Below, piece by piece: positions 1-4,413 of a stretch of DNA of 5,039 nucleotides. The translations under genes were made by a program, and so were the position numbers. The notes under the pieces were generated by a model that had not been told where the DNA came from, made no database searches, and saw only the letters and a list, made by a program, of their open reading frames with translations. The DNA is from Candidatus Omnitrophota bacterium (GTDB lineage: Bacteria; Ratteibacteria; UBA8468; MWAK01), in contig JAPLMK010000079.1 of the NCBI GenBank assembly GCA_026387085.1, positions 1 to 5,039 of the forward strand, given 5' to 3'. Every line of letters begins with the position of its first letter. Within the stretch, counting starts at the first letter, position 1.

Positions 1-1108
1 CATATATTCCCCCCTCGCCCTTTCCCTCTCCCTGGTGGGGAGAGGTGAGTTGGCGCAGTTTATCTTTAAGGTTGGAACCGGCCTTAAGAACATCCGGGGA
101 AGCCAGGGCAGAGAGGTATGGTTCCGGGTTTTGGAGGAGAACAGGGAAGTCAACAATATCCACCGCGCCTCTCTTTTTATTTTCCCCCTCACCTTTATCC
201 TCTCCCCCGTGGGGAGAGGAGGAGAGGAGTAAAAGAAAATCGGTGGTAGGTTCAACCGCTACATCCTTGAGTAATTTACGGAATTCAAGCCGGCGGTATA
301 TTCCGGCCAGTTTTTCTTTGTCCGGGTCCTGGAGGCGGTATTGGGAAAAATCAGAAGGAACAGAAGTAAAAGAAGGCGTGCCCAAAAGCGTAGCCAATCT
401 TTTGCTCAAAAAAGCCGATTCTTTGCCCGCAACTAATTTCCGGCGGACCGCTTCGCTGGCCACTTCCTCCAGGTGCTGGTAAAGATTTTCAATGGAACCA
501 AACTGCTGAATCAGGGGGACGGCGGTCTTGTCTCCGATGCCGCTGACGCCGGGAATGTTATCAATGCTGTCCCCGGTAAGCGCCATTAAGTCCGAAATCT
601 TTTCCGGGGGCAGGCCAAATCTTTCTTCCACCTTTTCCCGGTCCATTATTTCGTAGGTCTGGGGGTGAAAAACCTTAATCCGTTCGGAGACCAGTTGGAG
701 TAAATCCTTGTCGGCGGTAACGATATAAACCTGGAGGCCTTTTTCGGAGCCCGTTACCGCCAGGTCCTTCAGGATGTCATCTGCTTCCAGACCCGACTGC
801 TCCAGGATGGGGATTCGGTAGGCGGAAAGCACTTCTTTAATCAGCGAAAGCTGGCTGACTAGTTCTTCCGGCATTCCGGGCCGGTTAACCTTGTATTCGG
901 CAAAGACCCGGTGCCGGAAGGTTTCACCGGGAGAGTCAAAAGCGCAGGCGAGGTAATCCGGGGCTGTTTCCCGGATAATCCGGTTCAGGATATTGAGAAA
1001 GCCGAGGACCGCGTTGGTGGGTTGTCCGTAGGAGGTATTAAGGCTCTTAATCGCAAAGAAGGCGCGATAGGCGACCGCGTTTCCGTCAATTATGAATAAT
1101 TTTTCCAT
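1..1108 (-). CDS. polA: DNA polymerase I, N-terminal part (5'-3' nuclease domain and start of 3'-5' exonuclease-like domain); runs off left edge
   Basis: DNA polymerase I removes RNA primers and fills gaps in replication and repair. The frame is open from ATG at 1108 to the left edge (369 codons). Residues 1-280 form the FEN-type 5' nuclease domain: FIIDGN with metal ligand D8, FDSPGETFRH (D58), EADD (E108, D110, D111), VTADKD (D133, D135), GDSIDNIPG (D180, D183) and the helix-hairpin-helix segment GVSGIGDKTA (187-196). Residues 316-354 resemble the start of the 3'-5' exonuclease fold (SNLKDKL near 345); this continuation separates it from a stand-alone Xni-type nuclease. The start is fixed by an in-frame stop 9 bases upstream. 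No Shine-Dalgarno is visible. Two palindromic repeats are read in frame: residues 298-309 in the interdomain linker, and 355-367 just after SNLKDKL. No frameshift was found. The polymerase domain is outside the window, so polA rests on domain order and motif match. Confidence 0.93.
   Translation of the reverse strand, partial: MEKLFIIDGNAVAYRAFFAIKSLNTSYGQPTNAVLGFLNILNRIIRETAPDYLACAFDSPGETFRHRVFAEYKVNRPGMPEELVSQLSLIKEVLSAYRIPILEQSGLEADDILKDLAVTGSEKGLQVYIVTADKDLLQLVSERIKVFHPQTYEIMDREKVEERFGLPPEKISDLMALTGDSIDNIPGVSGIGDKTAVPLIQQFGSIENLYQHLEEVASEAVRRKLVAGKESAFLSKRLATLLGTPSFTSVPSDFSQYRLQDPDKEKLAGIYRRLEFRKLLKDVAVEPTTDFLLLLSSSPHGGEDKGEGENKKRGAVDIVDFPVLLQNPEPYLSALASPDVLKAGSNLKDKLRQLTSPHQGEGKGEGGIY
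9..49 (-). repeat. GC-rich palindromic repeat inside polA, copy B (in frame)
   Basis: The core is an inverted repeat, CCTCTCCC facing GGGGAGAGG, flanked on one side by CCCTCGCCC. It matches the copy at 184-228 and the intergenic copy at 1178-1222. Read on the minus strand it encodes TSPHQGEGKGEGG (polA residues 355-367). It falls inside the exonuclease-like domain, directly after a well-conserved-looking stretch ending KDKLRQL. Confidence 0.8.
184..228 (-). repeat. GC-rich palindromic repeat inside polA, copy A (in frame)
   Basis: A CCCTCACC flank is followed by the palindromic core CCTCTCCCC-CGT-GGGGAGAGG. One outer end carries an 8-base tandem duplication, GGAGAGGA at 213-220 and 221-228. 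The minus-strand reading is SPHGGEDKGEGE (residues 298-309), in the same reading phase and orientation as the copy at 9-49. It lies in the linker between the 5' nuclease domain and the exonuclease-like domain. Confidence 0.82.
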
Positions 1109-1122
1109 ATGAGATTAAGGAT

Positions 1123-1152
1123 ATTATACAACGAGATTGCCCCGCCTGTCTT
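1123..1152 (-). promoter_or_regulatory. Candidate sigma70-type promoter for polA, giving a very short leader
   Basis: On the minus strand, AAGACA (1152-1147; 4 of 6 to TTGACA) is followed after 18 bases by a perfect TATAAT (1128-1123). Transcription would begin near 1116, only about 8 bases before the polA ATG, leaving no room for a Shine-Dalgarno site. The -35 hexamer lies inside the palindrome at 1131-1172. This is motif matching only. Confidence 0.45.
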
Positions 1153-1172
1153 ACGACAGGTTCGCAATGACG
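1131..1172. repeat. Nested palindromic repeat (ATTGC...GCAATGACG type)
   Basis: The outer arms ATTGC (1136-1140) and GCAAT (1164-1168) enclose a perfect inner hairpin, CCTGTC (1145-1150), TTAC loop, GACAGG (1155-1160). The end GCAATGACG resembles the ATGACA ends of the larger elements in this window, so it may be a half-copy of a related element. Repeats of the form GAGATTGC...GCAATGAC are common in bacterial intergenic regions. Confidence 0.65.
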
Positions 1173-1177
1173 TTATC

Positions 1178-1222
1178 CCCCTCACTGTACCTCTCCCCTA
1201 AGGGAGAGGATGAAGGTGAGGG
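1178..1222 (+). repeat. GC-rich palindromic repeat, intergenic copy
   Basis: This is a full two-shell palindrome: outer arms CCCTCAC (1178-1184) and GTGAGGG (1216-1222), inner arms CCTCTCCC (1190-1197) and GGGAGAGG (1202-1209) around CTAA. It is the same family as the two copies inside polA but lies in the opposite orientation to them. The CCCTCACC/CCTCTCCC type is widespread in bacterial genomes. Confidence 0.82.
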
Positions 1223-1233
1223 TTTAGTAACGG

Positions 1234-1263
1234 TTGAAGTTTAGGGCGGCAAAAAGGTAAAAT
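1234..1263 (+). promoter_or_regulatory. Candidate sigma70-type promoter for the polyamine genes
   Basis: TTGAAG (1234-1239; 4 of 6 to TTGACA) and TAAAAT (1258-1263; 5 of 6 to TATAAT) are 18 bases apart. Transcription would start near 1270, almost exactly at the left end of the double-hairpin element 1268-1346. The roughly 100-base leader of the dehydrogenase mRNA would then consist mainly of that element. Motif matching only. Confidence 0.4.
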
Positions 1264-1267
1264 AGGT

Positions 1268-1346
1268 TGTCATTCCCGCGGATAGTAAGCGGGAATCTAC
1301 ACATTTAAAAAATATGGATTCCCGATTTAAACATTCGGGAATGACA
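1268..1346. repeat. Double-hairpin palindromic element, copy 1 (79 bp, perfect 11-bp terminal inverted repeats)
   Basis: The ends TGTCATTCCCG (1268-1278) and CGGGAATGACA (1336-1346) are perfect inverted repeats. Within lie two hairpins: ATTCCCGC/GCGGGAAT (1272-1279, 1289-1296) and ATTCCCGA/TCGGGAAT (1318-1325, 1335-1342), each with an 8-bp stem and a 9-base loop. It has no coding capacity, so it is MITE- or REP-like. The ATTCCC...GGGAAT core recalls the neisserial dRS3 repeat, though with a longer spacer. It ends 8 bases before the dehydrogenase ribosome binding site. Confidence 0.85.
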
Positions 1347-1354
1347 GGATTTTT

Positions 1355-1361
1355 AAAGGAG
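1355..1361 (+). promoter_or_regulatory. Ribosome binding site for the carboxyspermidine dehydrogenase gene
   Basis: AAAGGAG lies 8 bases before the ATG at 1370. This good Shine-Dalgarno supports that start, which also places the dinucleotide-binding motif at the extreme N-terminus as expected for the family. Confidence 0.8.
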
Positions 1362-1369
1362 ATAACCAA

Positions 1370-2548
1370 ATGGGCAGAGTGTTGATTGTCGGAGCCGGCG
1401 GAGTCGGCGGAGTCGTAACCCATAAGTGCAGCCAGGTATCCGAGGTCTTTTCGAAAATTATGCTGGCGAGCCGGACTCTGGCCAAGTGCGAAAAAATCAA
1501 GGAGCAGGTAGGCAGGCCTATTCAGGTTGCCCGGGTTGATGCGGACAACAGCCCGGAAGTTGTCGCCCTGATTAATGAGTTTAAACCGGACCTGGTTGTC
1601 AACGTAGCCCTGCCGTATCAGGACTTGTCGATTATGGATGCCTGCCTGGAAACCGGCGTTAACTATTTGGATACTGCCAATTATGAGCCGCCCGGTGAAG
1701 CGAAATTCTGCTATAAGTGGCAGTGGGAATACCAGGAACGATTTCAGAAAAAGGGCGTGATGGCGCTCCTGGGCTGCGGTTTTGACCCGGGCGTAACCAA
1801 TATCTTCTGCGCCTACGCCCAAAAACATTATTTTGACATTATTGAAAGGGTGGATATTATGGACTGCAACGCCGGGGAGCACGGCCATCCGTTTGCAACC
1901 AACTTTAATCCGGAAATCAATATCCGGGAAATTACCCAGCGCGGAAAGTACTGGGAGGACGGGAAGTGGGTGGAAACGGACCCGCTTTCCATCCATAAGA
2001 GTTTTGATTTTCCGGAGATTGGCGTCCGGGAGATGTACCTGATGTATCACGAAGAACTGGAATCGCTGGTCAATAACATTGAAGGATTAAAACGGATACG
2101 GTTCTGGATGACCTTCGGCGCGGAGTATTTGACCCACCTGCGGGTCCTCCAAAACGTGGGCATGACCCGCATCGACCCGGTGGAATTTGAAGGCCAGCAG
2201 ATTGTGCCGCTCAAGTTCCTGAAGGCGGTTCTGCCGGAACCTTCGTCCCTGGGCAAAAATTATAAAGGCAAGACAAATATCGGATGTCTGATTGAAGGCG
2301 TAAAAGACGGAAAGAAAAAAAGTATCTATATTTACAATGTCTGCGACCATGCTGAATGCTACCGGGAAGTAGGGGCGCAGGCCATCTCTTATACCACCGG
2401 CGTGCCGGCAATGATCGGGGCGATGCTGGTGCTGACCGGCGCTTGGCAGGGCAAAGGCGTTTTTAACGTGGAGGAGATGGACCCGGACCCGTTTATGGAA
2501 AAATTAACCATCCACGGTTTGCCCTGGACGATTAAAGAAATTACATAG
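1370..2548 (+). CDS. Carboxynorspermidine/carboxyspermidine dehydrogenase (saccharopine dehydrogenase family)
   Basis: The enzyme condenses L-aspartate semialdehyde with putrescine or 1,3-diaminopropane and reduces the Schiff base with NAD(P)H, giving carboxyspermidine or carboxynorspermidine (EC 1.5.1.43 class). It is cytosolic, 392 residues, about the family length. The Rossmann fold opens with VLIVGAGGVGG (G8, G10, G13), followed by LASRTLAKCEKI (32-43). Further motifs are LDTANYEPPGE (100-110), GCGFDPGVTNIFCAYA (135-150), HPFATNFNPEINIREI (172-187) and C-terminal SYTTGVPAMIGAMLV (340-354), the pattern of carboxynorspermidine synthases rather than lysine-pathway saccharopine enzymes. The neighbouring nspC, 110 bases downstream on the same strand, supplies the next step and makes the assignment strong. 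Which diamine is used cannot be read from the sequence; putrescine is the commoner substrate in bacteria with this pair. A long antisense frame overlaps the gene but shows no family features. Confidence 0.94.
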   Translation: MGRVLIVGAGGVGGVVTHKCSQVSEVFSKIMLASRTLAKCEKIKEQVGRPIQVARVDADNSPEVVALINEFKPDLVVNVALPYQDLSIMDACLETGVNYLDTANYEPPGEAKFCYKWQWEYQERFQKKGVMALLGCGFDPGVTNIFCAYAQKHYFDIIERVDIMDCNAGEHGHPFATNFNPEINIREITQRGKYWEDGKWVETDPLSIHKSFDFPEIGVREMYLMYHEELESLVNNIEGLKRIRFWMTFGAEYLTHLRVLQNVGMTRIDPVEFEGQQIVPLKFLKAVLPEPSSLGKNYKGKTNIGCLIEGVKDGKKKSIYIYNVCDHAECYREVGAQAISYTTGVPAMIGAMLVLTGAWQGKGVFNVEEMDPDPFMEKLTIHGLPWTIKEIT

Positions 2549-2549
2549 C

Positions 2550-2566
2550 GTCATTCCCGCATGACA
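2550..2566. repeat. Internally deleted remnant of the double-hairpin element
   Basis: The 17 bases GTCATTCCCGCATGACA look like a left end (GTCATTCCCGC) joined directly to a right end (ATGACA), with everything between missing. It begins 2 bases after the dehydrogenase stop codon and 8 bases before the complete copy at 2575. Confidence 0.6.
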
Positions 2567-2574
2567 CAAAAATA

Positions 2575-2651
2575 TGTCATTCCCGAATGTTTAGATCGGG
2601 AATCCACACATTGTAGGTTTGGATCCCCGCTTAAGAGATGCGAGGATGACA
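2575..2651. repeat. Double-hairpin palindromic element, copy 2 (77 bp), between the two polyamine genes
   Basis: The ends are TGTCATTCCCGA and GCGAGGATGACA (9 of 12 complementary). Hairpin 1 is ATTCCCGA/TCGGGAAT (2579-2586, 2596-2603) with a 9-base loop. Hairpin 2 is ATCCCCGC/GCGAGGAT (2623-2630, 2640-2647), one mismatch, also with a 9-base loop. The left arm 2575-2605 matches the reverse complement of 1316-1346 at 30 of 31 bases, so this copy is inverted relative to copy 1. Its right end lies 7 bases before the nspC start codon and supplies the only Shine-Dalgarno-like bases there. Confidence 0.85.
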
Positions 2652-2658
2652 GCAAAAA

Positions 2659-3798
2659 ATGAAACTACCCCTGGAAAATATCCCCACGCCGTGTTATGTT
2701 GTGGATGAAGGCCTGCTGGAAAAGAACCTTAAGGTTCTCAAGTCCGTGCAGGATAGGAGCGGCGCCAAGATAATCCTGGCGCTTAAGGGCTTTGCGTGCT
2801 GGTATACCTTTCCGCTTATCCGGAAGTATCTGGCCGGAACCGCGGCCAGCTCCCTGGATGAGGCGCGGTTGGGTTTTGAGGAGTTTGGCCGGGAAGTTCA
2901 CTTGTGCAGCCCGGCTTACCGGGAGGGTGAATTTAAGGAACTGCTATCTTATTGCAGCCATATTACCTTTAACTCTTTTGCCCAGTGGCGGAAGTTCCGG
3001 CCGCTGGTTAAGAGGTGCCCCAAAAAGATAATTTGCGGCATCCGGGTCAACCCTCAGCATTCTGAGGTTAAAGTTCCGCTTTACGACCCCTGCGGCCAAT
3101 ATTCCCGGCTCGGGGTCACCGCCCGGGAGTTCCAACCGGAAGAACTTGACGGAATATCCGGACTTCATTTCCACACTCTTTGCGAATTAAATTCCGACGC
3201 GCTGGAAAGGACGCTTGCGGCGGTGGAAGCTAAATTTGGTAAATATTTGAAGGGTATGGATTGGGTGAATTTCGGAGGCGGACACCATATCACCCGGCCG
3301 GATTATGACGTGGCGAAACTTTGCCGGCTGGTGAAATCATTCCGGAAACGTTACGGGTGCGAGGTTTACCTGGAACCGGGCGAGGCAATTGCCCTGAATA
3401 CCGGGGTCCTGGTGGCGCAAGTCCTGGATATTGTGCGCAACGAAATGGAGATTGCGGTTCTGGACACCTCGGCGGCCGCCCATATGCCCGATGTACTGGA
3501 AATGCCTTATCGCCCAAAGATTATTAACGGGGGAGATTCGGGAGAATACCCTTACACTTACCGGCTGGCCGGGCTTACCTGTTTAGCCGGCGACGTAATC
3601 GGTGACTATTCTTTTCGTAAGCCGTTAAAGATTGGCGCAAAACTTATTTTCCGGGATATGGCGCACTATACGATGGTCAAGAACAATACCTTTAACGGAG
3701 TCCGGTTGCCGGCTATCGCTTGTTATCAGCCGAAGACCGGCAAGGTGCGGGTTGTGCGGACTTTCGGGTATCAGGATTACCGGAACCGGTTATCTTAA
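2659..3798 (+). CDS. nspC: Carboxynorspermidine/carboxyspermidine decarboxylase
   Basis: A PLP-dependent fold III (alanine-racemase/ornithine-decarboxylase type) decarboxylase that converts carboxyspermidine or carboxynorspermidine to spermidine or norspermidine (EC 4.1.1.96), the last step of the alternative polyamine pathway. Its 379 residues are full length for the family. Visible features in order: IPTPCYVVD (8-16); ALKGFACW (41-48) with the PLP lysine K43; SSLDEARLG (64-72); HFHTLCE (170-176); the phosphate-binding FGGGHH (205-210); EPGEA (239-243); LDTSAAAHMPDV (268-279); CLAGD (308-312) with the catalytic Cys-Asp pair contributed across the dimer; and DMAHYTMVKNNTFNG (333-347). HLCSPAYREGE and FGGGHHITRPDYD are typical of NspC and distinguish it from lysine or arginine decarboxylases. 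The start has only a distant GAGG (2642-2645, 13 bases upstream), inside the repeat 2575-2651, so translation may be weak or depend on readthrough of the dehydrogenase mRNA. No U-tracted terminator follows. Confidence 0.96.
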   Translation: MKLPLENIPTPCYVVDEGLLEKNLKVLKSVQDRSGAKIILALKGFACWYTFPLIRKYLAGTAASSLDEARLGFEEFGREVHLCSPAYREGEFKELLSYCSHITFNSFAQWRKFRPLVKRCPKKIICGIRVNPQHSEVKVPLYDPCGQYSRLGVTAREFQPEELDGISGLHFHTLCELNSDALERTLAAVEAKFGKYLKGMDWVNFGGGHHITRPDYDVAKLCRLVKSFRKRYGCEVYLEPGEAIALNTGVLVAQVLDIVRNEMEIAVLDTSAAAHMPDVLEMPYRPKIINGGDSGEYPYTYRLAGLTCLAGDVIGDYSFRKPLKIGAKLIFRDMAHYTMVKNNTFNGVRLPAIACYQPKTGKVRVVRTFGYQDYRNRLS

Positions 3799-3815
3799 GG
3801 AAGGTTCCTGAATTA

Positions 3816-4124
3816 TCAGGTAAGCGGATAGGAGCCGTATTTTTTTGCGGTTTCTATCATCGCCCGCAGGTTTTCCGGTTTAACCCCGGAAGTGACAGTG
3901 TTGGAGGAAGAAAGGATGTGCCTGCCCCCCGGCGAGTATTTCCTTATATTTTCGTTGAGAATTTGTCCGTTGTTATTGTTACCGCTGGCGTCCTTAATAA
4001 CCAGCCCTTCCCCCTGGTCAAAATTCAGAGAGCAAACCGGCCCTTTTCCCTCTCCGGCAAAGGAAGGGATACTGATTAAAAGACCCAGGAAGATTGTTGC
4101 TATAACCAGCCATTTTTTATTCAT
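3816..4124 (-). CDS. Short secreted protein with truncated LamG/concanavalin-like start, otherwise unrecognised
   Basis: A 102-residue protein with a clear Sec signal peptide: basic MNKK, hydrophobic 5-19, and probable cleavage after A23 (PSFA/GEG). C31 is not in a lipobox. Residues 31-55 (CSLNFDQGEG...KDASGNNNNGQI) match the opening beta strands of LamG/concanavalin A-like domains, usually written xFDEGxGxxxxDxSGNxNxG, but a full LamG domain needs about 150 residues. The remainder, 56-102, is hydrophilic, ends in a helix-like stretch (PENLRAMIETAKKYG) and is not recognised. The other two minus-strand frames do not continue a LamG domain, so a simple frameshift is not the reason. The excellent ribosome binding site argues that it is translated. 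It could be a degraded or internally deleted gene, or a genuine short exported protein. Its stop is 17 bases from that of nspC, tail to tail. Confidence 0.6.
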   Translation of the reverse strand: MNKKWLVIATIFLGLLISIPSFAGEGKGPVCSLNFDQGEGLVIKDASGNNNNGQILNENIRKYSPGGRHILSSSNTVTSGVKPENLRAMIETAKKYGSYPLT

Positions 4125-4129
4125 CTTAT

Positions 4130-4136
4130 CCTCCTT
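4130..4136 (-). promoter_or_regulatory. Strong ribosome binding site for the short secreted protein
   Basis: On the minus strand, AAGGAGG lies 5 bases before ATG 4124. It is the best Shine-Dalgarno sequence in the window and fixes the start of a gene that otherwise looks truncated. Confidence 0.85.
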
Positions 4137-4170
4137 GTTTTACTTTTTCTGTTATTCTGAACACATACTA

Positions 4171-4240
4171 TGTCATTCTGAGCGATAGCGAAGAATCTCG
4201 TTGTTAGCGGTTGAGATCCTTCGGTTCCCTCAGGATGACA
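4171..4240. repeat. Palindromic element of the TGTCATTCTGAG type (70 bp)
   Basis: The ends TGTCATTCTGAG (4171-4182) and CTCAGGATGACA (4229-4240) are inverted repeats at 11 of 12 positions. Two smaller hairpins lie inside: ATTCT...AGAAT on the left and ATCCT...AGGAT on the right. The plan matches the TGTCATTCCCG elements at 1268 and 2575, with identical outer TGTCAT/ATGACA but different stem sequences. It lies in the leader region of the short secreted protein gene. Confidence 0.75.
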
Positions 4241-4245
4241 AAATA

Positions 4246-4276
4246 CGTCAGATTCTTCGTTTCACTCAGAATGACA
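4246..4276. repeat. Half copy of the TGTCATTCTGAG-type element
   Basis: CGTCA is followed by GATTCTTCG...CTCAGAATGACA, equivalent to the right arm of a complete element and containing the hairpin ATTCT (4252-4256)/AGAAT (4268-4272). The leading CGTCA suggests a left end joined to a right arm by deletion, as in the remnant at 2550-2566. It lies 5 bases from the complete copy at 4171-4240. Confidence 0.6.
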
Positions 4277-4323
4277 GATTAATATGTTAAATAGCAGTAA
4301 TGAATTTAAAAACGATAATACCG

Positions 4324-4360
4324 AAAAAAGGGGAGGGCAGATAGAAACCCCGCCCTCCCC
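4324..4360 (-). terminator. Intrinsic (Rho-independent) terminator of the pseudopilin-like gene
   Basis: In the minus-strand transcript, GGGGAGGGC (4360-4352) pairs perfectly with GCCCTCCCC (4338-4330): a 9-bp GC-rich stem with a 13-base loop, followed at once by six U (4329-4324). It begins 53 bases after the stop codon at 4414. The plus-strand side lacks a comparable U run, so it acts in one direction. Confidence 0.9.
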
Positions 4361-4413
4361 GTGTGCCCTTATCGCGCAAGTTGCGCTGCGATTACGCGCT
4401 TGGATTACTGACT

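Noticed and set aside
45..482. Plus-strand open frame of 145 codons opposite polA
   Set aside because: The minus strand carries clear PolA motifs throughout. The plus-strand protein has low-complexity Ser/Arg/Pro content partly encoded by the repeats.
1264..1369. Possible riboswitch in the leader of the polyamine genes
   Set aside because: The structure is fully explained by the double-hairpin repeat, which also occurs between the two genes. No known riboswitch consensus is visible.
1241..2050. Antisense open frame of 269 codons over the dehydrogenase gene and its leader
   Set aside because: It overlaps a strongly conserved enzyme gene on the other strand, shows no recognisable domain, has no good ribosome binding site and ends inside a repeat region. 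It is most likely a by-product of codon usage in the real gene.
3807..3820. Small hairpin CCTGA-ATTA-TCAGG between convergent nspC and the short secreted protein gene
   Set aside because: The stem is only 5 bp and neither side has a U tract, so I do not call a terminator.
4140..4182. Promoter for the short secreted protein using ATGACA (minus strand, in the repeat end) as -35
   Set aside because: ATGACA is a 5 of 6 match, but the only hexamer at a usable distance (TAACAG) matches TATAAT at just 3 positions.
4171..4276. CRISPR-like array of short repeats
   Set aside because: The repeats are inverted and unequal, without regular spacers or a leader. They are palindromic interspersed elements.
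4373..4386. Inverted repeat GCGCA-AGT-TGCGC downstream of the pseudopilin-like gene
   Set aside because: It is short, with no U tract. The true terminator lies just beyond it at 4324-4360.
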